Assembly (NCBI GenBank): GCA_021397845.1
Contig: JAHSVC010000065.1
Location: 558,001 to 622,000 of the forward strand
Source: Areca catechu
Taxonomy: Eukaryota > Streptophyta > Magnoliopsida > Arecales > Arecaceae
DNA: 64,000 nt
Direction: 5' to 3'
Of this stretch, positions 20,488 through 29,687 are shown piece after piece; position 1 is the stretch's first letter; each line of letters begins with the position of its first letter. The translations under genes were made by a program, and so were the position numbers. A model generated the notes under the pieces. That model worked only from the letters and a program-made list of their open reading frames with translations. It was not told the DNA's origin and did no database searches.

Positions 20488-21484
20488 CCAGCTGGCTCGC
20501 GGCTGACCTGATGGACCTCCATCGGGGTCTTGTGGCTTGGGGTCTCAAGGCGCTCCACATGAGCGCGGCCCAGCATCGAGTCCGGTAGGGTTGCCAGCCG
20601 GGAGAGAGTGTCCGCACGGGCGTTCTCCCTGCGGGGGATGTGGAAGATGTTGAAGCGTCGGAATCTGGCCGTGCCCGCCTTGACGGGCTCCAAGTATTTT
20701 GCCATTTGGGGGTCGTGTGCGCGGCGTACTCCCCGGAGACCTGCCCCGCTACGAGCTGGGAGTCAGTGAAAGCTTTGAGGTTGGTCACGCCTAGCTCGCG
20801 GGAGACCCTCAGCCCAGCGGGGAGTGCCTCGTACTCCGCCTGATTGTTTTGTCGTGGCGAATTGGAAACGGAGCGCGCATTCGGCGATGACCCATCGCTG
20901 TTGGCAAGGATGAGTCCGGCTCCACTCCCGCCGGAGTTCGTGGCTCCATCTACATGGAGGATCCAGGCGTCCTCCCGGGCTCGTCGGGCCCGTCCTCAGT
21001 GGCTGGCCTAAGGGGTCTTCCTCGGGCTCCTTGCCTAAGCCTGCACATTCGACCAGGAAGTCGGCCAGCACCTGCGCTTTCATGCCGACCTTGGCCTGTA
21101 CGCGTTGTCGAACTCGCTGACCTTCAGTGCCCACTTCGCCAAATGCCCGGAGGTGTCGGGTCGGCTGAGCACCGCTTTCAGCGGTTGATCCGTCAGGACA
21201 GCGATGGGATGCGCTTGGAAATAGGGCCTGAGACGCTGGACAGACACTATCAGCGCAAAAAACGAGTTTCTCGGACCGAGAATACCTGAGCTCTGCATCG
21301 CGGAGAATTTGCTGGTATAGTATGCCGGCCGCTGGACTCCTTGGCCATCGGTCCGGACCAGACCGAACTGACGGCTTCTGGGGTGACTGCCAGGTAGAGG
21401 ATGAGTTCCTCCCCTCCTCGGGCCGGGACAGCAGCGGGTGGCGATGCGAGCATCTTCTTCAGCTCTTCGAAGGCCTCCTGGCAT
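20463..21484 (-). pseudogene. pol: Element B RNase H and second (archaeal-type) RNase H
   Basis: First RNase H: LILYLAVTPEAVSSV (21440-21390), HPIAVLTDQPLKAVL and GHLAKWALKVSEFD near 21140. Second RNase H: an aligned region about 20960-20590 with TDSQLVAGQVSGEYA and ENARADTLSRLATLPDS (the DALSRL-type ending). The first part of the second domain is spread over several frames. The presence of both modules again marks the Tat lineage. Confidence 0.78.
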
Positions 21485-21492
21485 TCCTCGGT

Positions 21493-22478
21493 CTAAGTGA
21501 AGTCGTTCATCTTTTTTAGCACCTTGAAAAAAGGATGGCAGCGATCTGCCGACCTGGAGATAAAGCGGCTGAAGGCCGCAACTCGGCCGGTGAGTTGCTG
21601 CACTTGCTTCTTGGAGGCGGGCTGCTCCATGTCCAGGATGGCCTGGACCTTCTCGGGGTTGGCTTCAATTCCTCTTTGGGTCACCATGAATCCTAGGAAT
21701 TTTCCGGTGGAGATGCCGAAGGCGCACTTTGCAGGGTTCAGCTTCATCTGATGACGTTGGAGGTTGCTGAACATCTCCGCCAGATCAGCTACGTGGTCCG
21801 CGTCGGGTTTGCTCATCACCAGCATATTATCCACGTACACCTGCATGTTGCGACCGATCTGGTCCCTGAAGATCCTGTTGACCAGACGCTGGTACATGGC
21901 CCCAGCGTTCTTGAGTTCATCCTGTAGCAAAAAGTTCCGCGGTCGGTGATGAAGGCGGTATGCTCTTCGTCCTTCGGGCTCATTCGGATCTGGTTGTATC
22001 CAGAGAAGGCGTCCATGAATGATAGGAGGCGATGTCCCGAGGTGGTGTCGACCAGCTGGTCAATCTTTGGGAGGGGAAGCTGTCCTTCGGCATGCATGCT
22101 CGTTGAGGTCGGTGTAGTCCACACAGATCCTCCACTTACCACTGCTCTTTCTTACCATGACCACGTTCGCTAGCCAACTGGATACTGGACTTCCCGCATA
22201 AAGCCGGCGGCGAGGAGTTTCTCCACCTCCTCGTTGATGGCCTTTTGTCTCTCCATGGTGAAGCTCCTTCTTCTTCTGGCGGACCGGGCGACAGCTCGGA
22301 TCCATTTTAGCCTATGCATGATGACCTCGGGCAGAATGCCCGGCATGTCGGCCGTCGACCAGGCAACACCGTCTGCGTTCGCACGGAGAAACTCCAGCAG
22401 GCGGGTCCGTTCTTCTTCGGGGAGTTGCGCCCCGACCTGCACCGTCCTCAGCAGGTCCGAACCAAGGGGATAAGTCAA
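21493..22478 (-). pseudogene. pol: Element B reverse transcriptase (YVDN active site)
   Basis: Motifs in order: DMPGILPEVIMHRL, SSGKWRICVDYTDLN, QLVDTTSGHRLLSFMDAFSG, YNQIRMSPKDEEHTAFITD, then RLVNRIFRDQIGRNMQVYVD followed by N instead of the second Asp. Downstream are KLNPAKCAFGISTGKFLGF and RGIEANPEKVQAILDM. The conserved YVDD catalytic pair reads YVDN here, from GAT AAT. Since the second Asp binds metal in all active enzymes, this copy would be inactive even without its frameshifts at about 22100 and 21930. Confidence 0.88.
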
Positions 22479-22500
22479 CAGGCATTCTACGGGCCCTCCC

Positions 22501-23352
22501 CTAGGTTCCTCCCCTTAGGTCGAGGTCGTCAACATCGGGGGCGATCTCCGCGCCTCGAGTGCCCGGGACCATCTGGAGGCAACGCGGGACCGGCTGGTCG
22601 TCCCCTTCATCTCCCCGCCCGGAAGGTGTGGGGAACCGCACCAGCAACCTTTTCGTGGAAATTGTGGCATCCAGTTGGTTGAGCCCGGGATGCCCGAGAA
22701 TGGTGTTGTAAGGCGAAGGGAGCCTGACGACGGTGAACGTCATCAGGATGGTCGTCTGCCGAGGTGGGGATCCGACGGTGACTGGGAGAGTGATCTCCCC
22801 TTCGACCCCCACGGAGTCCCTGGTAAAACCTACAAGGGGGGTATGCACTGGTCTCAGCTAATCGTGGGACAAATTCATCCGAGAGAAAGCGTCGTAAAAA
22901 AGCACGTCAGCCGAGCTTCCACTATCCACCATGATTCGATGTACAAGATGCTTCGCGATGGTCATCTCGACCACCACGGCATCGTTGTTTACATTCTCAT
23001 TATCCTTCCCCTCCTCGGGAGGGATTACATTTTCCGGTTTCCCGACTTCTCGGGCCCTCTTCGCCGCTCGCCCGACCCCAAGTGAGATCATGCCCACGGG
23101 CTTCTCCGTCAAGCAGTTATCGAATACGGGAACTGGTGGTAAGGCCGCGAGTGGCTGCCCCTCCGGGGGACCTCGTTCCTGACGAACTTCCTGAGGTAGC
23201 CCCTCTTGATCAGCTCCTCGATCTCCCGCTTCAGGTTGTGACACTCCTCCGTGTCGTGACCGTGCTCGCGGTGGAACTGGCAGTACTTCGATTTGTCCCG
23301 ATAGCCCTCGGGTTCTGAGGAGGAGGTCGGTGGAGGTAACGCTCGCCCTCAA
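22501..23352 (-). pseudogene. pol: Element B protease
   Basis: Active-site region at about 22960-22890: HRIMVDSGSSADVLFYDAFS, with an intact DSG triad. The second part at 22848-22501 reads VEGEITLPVTVGSPP, FTVVRLPSPYNTILGHPGLN and LVRFPTPSG. The two parts are separated by a frameshift near 22855. The position between gag and reverse transcriptase is as expected. Confidence 0.8.
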
Positions 23353-24680
23353 TTTCCATGAGGATCTTCGTCCGAGGTGCGAGGAGAGGGGTGAACTTCC
23401 GCTCCGGAATGGCCTCGCTTCTCGGCCTTGGATTCGGGCAAGGATCGGCAGACGGCCTGGGCTTCCGAGCTCCTGGAATGTCCCTCGGGGGCAGCCTCTT
23501 CAGAGTCCTCCCGTCTAGCTCTCGATGGGTGCGGTCGGCCTCCTCCGCTCGGATGTACTTATGGGCGTGGAGGAGGAGCTCGGAGTACGTCCTGGGAGGC
23601 TTCTTGTCCAGGGAGTAGGTCAGGCGGGACGTCTTGAGCCCGCGCTTCAAGGCCAGCATGGCGACGGGCTCGTCCAGGCTGTAGATTTCTAGGGCTGCAG
23701 TCTTGAACCGGGTGATGTAGTCCGGAGTAGCTCCTGGTCCTGCTGGCGGATGGAGAAGAGGCTATCTACTTCTCTTGGCACCTTTCAACAGACGTCGAAG
23801 TGCGCCACAAACTTTCCCTCCAACTGGTGGAAGGAGCAAATAGATCCAGGCTCGAGGCGGGTGAACCAGACTCGAGCGGCCTTCCGGAGGGTAGCTGAGA
23901 AGGCGATGCACAAAAGAGCGTCGGTGGCCCCCTGGACCCTCATGAGAGCCTTGTAGCTCTCCAGATGGTCTAGAGGTCGGTGGTCCCGTCGTAGGGATCC
24001 ACCTGCGGCATGCGGAACCGTTTTGGGATCGGTTCCGCCTGGATTTCTTCAGAGAAGGGAGGACGGGAGTCGTAGCCCGCCGGATCCGCCAATAGTTCTG
24101 CAGGTCGGGAAATCGGCGGGCGAACTCCACCAACTTGCGCTCGTGCTCCTCCAGGCGCCTCTCGGCCTGAAACCTGATGGCCTCGTCGTGGAGTCCTCCA
24201 CGAGACCGCTGGTGAAGGGGGCGCCGATCGGTCTCGGTGCAGAGTCAGGCCTCGGCGCCGCTTGCTGCGATGCGCCATTTGGCTTCATCGGCCGGGGATC
24301 GACTCTCGTGATCCGCCCAACCGGAGTAGTTTCTTTTTGCGGGAGCTTGGTGGCTCCGCGGGGGTTGGAGACAGCCCTCGGGTGGGAAGGCCTGCCCTGA
24401 TGGAGCGCAGGCTCCCACGCTGTCCCGCGGCTCAGGCTGCGGGGGTCCCCGGCTGCGGCTGCGTGGCCAGGGACCGCTGCTGATGTTGAAGCTGCCGGAC
24501 CACCGAGGTCAAGGTCTGCAGCTGCTGGATGACGGCCGCGAGGGACCCGTCTGCTAAGGTCGGCTGTGGTGGAAGAGGAGGGGGAGCTGGAAGCTCCCTC
24601 TCCGGGCTGTGGGCCCCTTGAGGGGAGGGAACCTCCCCCACATGGCTGGTGGAAGCCTCGCGCCCGCGAGTGACCACCAT
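23231..24680 (-). pseudogene. gag: Element B gag
   Basis: Start at ATG 24680 (MVVTRGREASTSHVG), 60 bases after the primer site. The N-terminal part is Pro/Gln-rich (SVVRQLQHQQRSL). The capsid core is seen in pieces: MPQVDPYDGTTDL (about 24010), a segment with ATLRKAARVWF-like reading near 23890, then MLALKRGLKTSRLTYSLDKK and YSELLLHAHKYI (23659-23540). Near 23270-23200 the nucleocapsid knuckle and KREIEELIKRG-like segment can be read in other frames. Several frameshifts and stops break the gene. Confidence 0.75.
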
Positions 24681-24739
24681 TATCGGATAGCGCGGTACCT
24701 GCAGAAAGCTGGCTCCCGCTAGGGGGTGTTGTCCTGCCC

Positions 24740-24758
24740 CCTACCTGGCGCGCCAATC
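24740..24758 (-). other. Element B primer binding site
   Basis: Minus strand GATTGGCGCGCCAGGTAGG, identical to the site in element A over 18 bases. It abuts the inverted LTR stub exactly at ...GGAACA. Confidence 0.65.
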
Positions 24759-24932
24759 TGTTCCTTCTCGCCGTCTACTAACTTGACCGTCGGAGCTCCC
24801 TCGCCGGGATCCCCGCCAGGGTCTTTTAACCCTCTCTCTTGCAGGTTCGCTCCAGCCAGGAACACCAGGAGCTAGGCGGTCCGGTCGGATCGACGGATCC
24901 GAGGCACAGGCGTGGCGGCGAGATCGGCAACA
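24759..24932 (+). repeat. Inverted 174-bp LTR stub at the 5' end of element B
   Basis: Plus strand TGTTCCTTCTCGCC...GATCGGCAACA. Its reverse complement matches 13665-13839, the last 175 bases (U5 end) of the 3' LTR, with about ten differences. A normal 5' LTR would carry the same sequence in the same orientation and would be about 1.78 kb. Here only the U5 end is present, it is inverted, and it still lies exactly between primer site and target duplication. This is seen directly in the sequence; the cause is inferred in the findings. Confidence 0.88.
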
Positions 24933-25560
24933 GGAAGCTTGAAGGCTTTGAGTCACTCAACTCTTGAATCCTTGAAGAATATTCAAAAAACTCACCAAAG
25001 GATTACTTTCCATTTGATTTTTGATGTTTATATAGCTCTCCAAACTATAGATGACCGTTTATGACCGTTGGGGATGAAGATATGACTGTTTGAAGCAAGT
25101 TGGAGAAGTTCTGCAGCTTTTGAAAACTAGCCGTTACAGTCAAGTATCGACACTTGACCTCCAAGTGTCGACACTTGGTTCCCAGGTATCGACACTTGGT
25201 GTCGACACTTGGTTTGCAAGTGTCAGTACTTGGTTCTGCAAGTGTCAGCACTTGGTTCTGCAAGTGTCAACACTTGACCTGCAAGTGTCAATACTTGATC
25301 TTTAGGTGTCGACACTCGGTTGAGCCAGTACTGAAACTTTTTCAAAATAAAACTTTAAGTCCTTCCAAGTCTTCCTTATATTCCAAAGTCATTATAACTT
25401 AATTTTTCATTAATTTAAGGATTTTTTCAACCGAAATACAAGCATTTCTTCATTCAACATGGTTGAGTACTAAGATCTGAAAAATACACTTAAAATATAA
25501 TTAGTATTCATATATACTTAAACATTTTGTCAATCATCAAAATCAAGACCAGAGTCAACA
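24933..25560 (-). repeat. 5' LTR of element C, outer part
   Basis: Resumes the LTR interrupted at 13664 (GGAAGCTTGAAGGCTTTGAG) and is collinear with 9625-10273. It ends ...GAGTCAACA at 25560. The palindromic AAGTGTCGACACTT array lies at about 25138-25318 with eight or so units. Confidence 0.9.
25138..25318. repeat. Palindromic CAAGTGTCGACACTTG tandem array (right LTR of C)
   Basis: Same unit as at 9834-10033 but about one unit shorter, with different positions of GTCGACAC versus GTCAGCAC variants. LTRs are identical when an element inserts, so the difference arose afterwards by slippage or unequal exchange. Confidence 0.85.
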
Positions 25561-26434
25561 AGTTTGATATGGCTGATTTTGGAATGATGCATTACTTTCT
25601 TGGTATTGAAGTAATGCAATCTACTGCTGGAATTTTCATTTCTCAAAAGAAGTATGCTCAAGATATTTTGCATAGGTTTCAAATGCAGAATTGTAATTCT
25701 ACTAGCACACCAATAAAAGTTGATCTGAAGTTTATTAAAGATCCAGAAGGAAGGAGAATTAATAACACTCTTTACAAGCAAATTATAGGAAGCTTGATGT
25801 ACTTGACTATCACAAGACCTGACATTATGTATGCTGTAATCCTTATCAGCAGATGCATGGAATGCTCAAGAGAGATACATCTTCTAGCTGCAAAAAGAAT
25901 TCTTCGCTATTTACAAGGTACTACTAATTATGGTTTGATTTAAAAAAATGGTGATCAGTCAGACTTGATTAGCTTTATAGACAGTGATTTTGCTGGAGAT
26001 TTGGCTGATAGAAAGAAAACATTAGGTTATACTGTTATGTTAGGTTTAGGAGAAGTTTCATGGTCATCAAGGAAGCAATCAATTGTAAATTTATCAACTA
26101 CAGGATCTGAGTTTGTTGCAACAGCAGCATATGCTTGTCAAGCAATTTGGTTGCAAAGATTCTTGAGAAGATTCATTTCAAGCAAAAAGGGCCTACTCTC
26201 ATTTATTATGACAGTAGTTCAGTGATAAAACTCTCTAAAAATCCTGTTCTACATGGAAGAAGCAAACATATTGATGTGAAGTTTCAATTCTTAAGAGACC
26301 TTACAAAGGATCATGTAATTGATCTTATTTTTTGTAGAAGTGATGATGATGTATTCACCAAGTCTCTCAAATTGGCATTGTTTGTAAAATTTAGAAAGTT
26401 GCTTGGTGCTTGCACTCTAAAAGATCAAGTTTAG
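25561..26434 (+). pseudogene. pol: Copia element F reverse transcriptase/RNase H, 3' fragment
   Basis: Starts in register with the 5' fragment: DMADFGMMHYFLGIEVMQST, QKKYAQDILHRF, then GSLMYLTITRPDIMYAV, the normal copia order. After an in-frame TAA (25941-25943) the RNase H follows with FIDSDFAGDLADRKKTLGYT and SWSSRKQSIVNLSTTGSEFV. One frameshift near 26160 leads to YYDSSSVIKLSKNPVLHGRS, KHIDVKFQFLRDL and VFTKSLK, ending at 26434. Asp and Glu of the RNase H site are visible. Polypurine tract and LTR follow directly. Confidence 0.92.
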
Positions 26435-26486
26435 AAGTTGTCCGGTGGTTGGCATATTAAACTAAATGTTTTGTAAGAACTTTCAG

Positions 26487-26725
26487 TTTAAGGAGGGAAT
26501 GTTAGAGAATTAGTCAAATTCTATTTCTATTATTCTAGTTTTTTAGGATTGGTTGCTAAGAATAAATTCTTGATGTTTATCTATTGTTAATTGTTTTATT
26601 TTTCTATTAATGTACTGGTTATTTAAAGGCTATTAGCCTATGAATAAAAAAGTAAAGATCTCAAGTTCTTCCTATTTTATCTCTATTCCTCCGTTCTATC
26701 TCAATTTTGGTGTCAAGTCCAACTT
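26487..26725 (+). repeat. Polypurine tract and 3' LTR of copia F (outer end approximate)
   Basis: TTTAAGGAGGGAA (26487-26499) is a clear polypurine tract, and the LTR starts TGTTAGAGAATTAG at 26500. A TATTTAAAG-like TATA region lies at about 26620 and AATAAAA at 26643. The end is not fixed because no partner LTR is in the window; LINE sequence is recognisable from about 26728, so the LTR is about 220 bases long. Confidence 0.65.
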
Positions 26726-26727
26726 CA

Positions 26728-28173
26728 GGGAACAATCAAGTTTAGCAAAACTAGATAGATGCTTTGTTTCGATAAAGTGGCATGACTGTTTCCCACTTGC
26801 TACACTGTCCAGAACTACCTCAGATCATACGCCGCTATAGCTTGTCTTCAACCTGCCTCAGGTTGTCGGAAGGAAGAAGCATAAACCCTTTCGTTTTGAA
26901 AATATATGGTACCAGTACCCAGGCTTTGATAATCTCATTAAATGATGGTGGAAAGAAGCACCAAGTTCGCAAAATGCAGCTGCCAACATCGTTATCAAGG
27001 TTCGTTATCTACGAGGAAAACTTAGACAATGGAGTAAAAACACTGTAGAAAATATATTCAAAACAAAACAAGAAATTTGCTTGAGGATTGATATGCTTGA
27101 CATGGCAGAAGGAAGGGACCTGTCAACAGAAGATAACGAAGAAAGGAAAAAGCTTAGATTAGAACTACAATCTCTCATCACCCAGGAGGAAATATACTGG
27201 AAACAGAGGTCGAGAAAACAATGGATTAAAGAAGGTGGTAAGAACACCAAATTTTTTCACATTTTCGCAAGCAATAGACGGAGGAGAAATGAAGTTTTGG
27301 AGATCCATGACAATGGGAGGCTACTGAAGAAAGAAGAGGATATTCAGGAAGCCTTCTTAAAATACTTCTCTTCGTTACTGGGGACCAATGTAAACGGGAA
27401 AGTTAAGGCTCTTTGGAACCTACTCTACCCTGAGGATCCACCAAACCTGAGCCATTTGGATACTGTAATAACTGAAGATGAAGTCAAAAATGCGGTGTTC
27501 AATTTAGCAAAGGATAAAGTGCCCGTGCTTGAAAGGTTTTCCTATTTCGTTCTACAAAAAATACTGGGAAACCATTAAATTGGATATACTCAAAGTCTTC
27601 CATGCCCTCCAGAACTCATCACTGAACCGGTCGAGGCTGAACTACACTCATATTATCCTCATTCCGAAAAGCTCAGAGAACCCATCAGTTAAGGACTTTC
27701 GACCGATAAGCTTGGAAAATGGCATCGTGAAAATAATCTCAAAGGTTCTCGCCATTCGATTGAGCAAAGTCATCGCCTCCTTGGTTTCTTCATCACAACC
27801 AGCATTTTGTAAAAGATAAGAGTAATCGTCAAGAGCTTCATCACTGCTTCAGAAATTATCTATTATTGTAAATAATCCAAAACGAAGGGCATAGACTTCG
27901 AAAAGTCCTTCGATATTATCTCCCGGAACTTTCTCTTCAATCTTTTGAAAAGCAGAGGATTTGGATCATATTGGATATCTTGGATATCTTCTCTAATCCA
28001 AACGTCTAGTTCTTGCATAATTATCAATGGTGCACCGGGGAAATGGTTTCAAAACAAGCGTGGCTTCAAGCAAGGTAACCCCCTATCCCTTTTGTTATTT
28101 ATTCTAAGTTGCAGACACCTTAAGCAAAATCTTTAAACTCGCGAGAACGGAGGGCTTGATCACCGGCATGGGT
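26728..28173 (+). pseudogene. L1-type LINE ORF2 fragment (endonuclease C-terminus to reverse transcriptase)
   Basis: Begins in the C-terminal part of an APE-type endonuclease (AKLDRCFVSIKWHDCFPL, RTTSDHTPL). The linker follows in several frames (EEIYWKQRSRKQWIKEGGKN, TKFFHIFASNRRRRNEV), typical of plant L1 ORF2. Reverse transcriptase motifs follow: FPISFYKKYWETIKLDIL, THIILIPKSSENPSVKDFRP, NGIVKIISKVLAIRLSKV, SRGFGSYWISWISSLIQ, GAPGKWFQNKRGFKQGNPLS. It is cut at 28173 by element D before the catalytic YADD-type box. It has frameshifts or stops about every 200-400 bases. Confidence 0.88.
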
Positions 28174-28662
28174 TGTAACACCCATAAAAAAAAAAAAAAA
28201 AAACTGAGACGAGGTTGAGCGGGGAAGGAAACCGAAACAGGGGAGGCTTCTTCTCCCTAATCCAACCAGAAATCTCACCGGGGGTCTCGGTGGGAGAGTC
28301 GTGAAAGGTGTGGGAGTTGGTCGGCGATGGGTTCGTGTAGGTTTGGGACTCGTTTGGTCGGTGATAGTGTTCCAAATAACAAGGAAAATACTGATCATTT
28401 TTTTAAATTTTCCACACCGCCGCCCCATCAAGCCTCTTCATGCACCTTCTTCCTCTCCGACGAGCGACCGGGAACTTTCCAATGCCGTCGGTGTGTCCTT
28501 TTCCTTTATTTTTAATTTTTAGGGGATTTCGGATGGGCTTTTATTGGGTTTCCGTTCGTTTTGGGGCCGTCCATCGCCGGAGGTCGCGCCGTCGCCTGCT
28601 TCCGACCCGTCGGGGTCTTCCGGTGACCTCCTCCCATTGGCCACCGCCGGTGACCATGGGAG
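28174..28662 (+). repeat. 5' LTR of element D, outer part
   Basis: TGTAACACCCAT followed by an A-run (28189-28203) and a GC-richer stretch. Bases 28174-28449 match 38195-38469 with about 15 differences. It ends where CACTATAGTG begins. It has no coding content of its own. Confidence 0.85.
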
Positions 28663-28699
28663 CACTATAGTGAATCTGGGCTTTAGTGATGCTTTTTTT

Positions 28700-29290
28700 G
28701 ACCTTTCTCGACGCTTTTAAGCATCGCTAAATAATCTCCCGACGTTTTGTAATGCGTCGCTAAAGCATCGTCTATGCAAGCATTGGGACGCAACCTGCCG
28801 ACGCTTGAAAAAGCATCGGCATTTGCCGACGCTTTAAAGCGTCGCTAAATTTTTATTTACCGACGCTTTAAAGCATCGCTAGTTTTAAATCTAGCGACGC
28901 TTTAAAGCGGCGGCATTTAGCGACGCTTTAAAGCGTCGCCAGTTCCAATTTTAGTGACGCTTTAAAGCATCGCTAGACCAAACCCTAGCGACGCTTTAAA
29001 GCGTCGCCAGTTCCAGTTTTAGCGATGCTTTAAAGCATCGCTAGACCAAACCCTAGCAACGCTTTAAAGCATCGCTAGTTTCAGTTTTAGCGACGCTTTA
29101 AAGCGTCGCTAGACCAAACCCTAGCGACGCTTTAAAGCGTCGCCAGTTACAGGTATAGCGACGCTTTAAAGCGTCGCCAGTTCCAACCTAGCGACGCTTT
29201 AAAGCGTCGCCAGTTCCAGGTATAGCGATGCTTTAAAGCGTCGCCAGGTCCAAACCTAGCGACGCTTTAAAGCATCGGTAGATTTTATTT
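28700..29290. repeat. Left subterminal repeats of the CACTA element
   Basis: About fourteen copies of (G/A)A(C/T)GCTTTAAAGC(G/A)TCG(C/G). From 28956 to 29275 they are in register with a period of 33-35 bases, with linkers AGTTCCAGTTTTAGC and AGACCAAACCCTAGC often alternating. Subterminal repeats in this family bind the element's own regulatory protein; here that is inferred from the family. Confidence 0.88.
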
Positions 29291-29538
29291 TAAAAAAAAA
29301 TAACAGCCATATATACAAACCCATAACCTGTATACATTATGAAATGAAACATTCAAACTTGTATCACATCCAACATACACAAACAAATGAAAATATTCAA
29401 ACCTGTATCACATATCACATCCAACATACACAAACACAAATACAAACCAAATATAAAAAGTTTTTTATATATATAAACATATTAATCCAAGTTCAAATAA
29501 ACAAAAGACATACATAATATAAAAAAAATCATCTAGCA
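29291..29538. other. AT-rich region after the CACTA second gene
   Basis: No coding sequence seen. It contains two copies of CACATCCAACATACACAAAC (about 29366 and 29418). It is probably the 3' UTR of the minus-strand gene that ends at 29539. Confidence 0.5.
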
Positions 29539-29598
29539 TCACTGATCCGTGGGAGGCTGGTCGTCGTCAGGTCTGCGGCTCGCAGATGCACCAGGAAC

Positions 29599-29687
29599 CT
29601 GCAAGATATACATCAGGAATTATAATACATACATTATATATATTCTAAATTATTAGATACATACAAAATTAATAAATAATTACTTAC
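29599..29687 (-). other. Intron in the CACTA second gene (last intron)
   Basis: Minus strand CAG-GTAAGT at 29687 and TTGCAG-GTTCC at 29599, 89 bases, AT-rich. It has strong consensus at both ends. Confidence 0.8.

Larger units (their letters stand above)
13665..24932 (-). mobile_element. Element B: Tat-type Ty3/gypsy retrotransposon with antisense gene and aberrant 5' LTR
   Basis: On the minus strand the order is an inverted LTR stub (24932-24759), primer binding site, gag, protease, reverse transcriptase, RNase H, second RNase H, integrase, tandem repeats, an antisense plus-strand gene, polypurine tract and a full 3' LTR (15440-13665). A five-base target duplication (GAAAG/GGAAG) in the LTR of element C bounds it. 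It is GC-rich and clearly diverged from element A, but shares the primer site and the antisense gene family with it. The proteins are broken throughout, and the reverse transcriptase active site is YVDN. Confidence 0.88.
8947..25560 (-). mobile_element. Element C: non-autonomous SIRE/Maximus-like copia retrotransposon, gag only
   Basis: Two LTRs of about 1.3 kb (8947-10273; and 12981-13664 joined to 24933-25560) flank an interior of 2.7 kb. On the minus strand the LTR begins TGTTGACTC and ends GAGCCTACA or GAGCCTATA. A primer binding site matching initiator tRNA-Met (12965-12976) and a polypurine tract (10274-10287) are in the right places. The interior carries a copia gag but no protease, integrase or reverse transcriptase. 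Target duplication: AGTT ends the left flank (8943-8946) and begins the right flank (25561-25564). It sits inside the reverse transcriptase of copia F, and its 5' LTR was later split by element B. Confidence 0.88.

Noticed and set aside
13665..24932. Element B as a DNA transposon with 175-bp terminal inverted repeats
   Set aside because: The interior is a complete gypsy gag-pol with a primer site next to one repeat and a polypurine tract plus 1.78-kb LTR at the other. The inverted repeats are only the U5 end of that LTR.
26640..26840. A host gene between copia F and the LINE
   Set aside because: The sequence AKLDRCFVSIKWHDCFPL is the end of an L1 endonuclease and continues into L1 reverse transcriptase motifs.
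28700..29290. CRISPR-like array of palindromic repeats
   Set aside because: The linkers are themselves repeated, the repeats are palindromic at both ends of an element with CACTA genes, and the surroundings are plant nuclear repeats.
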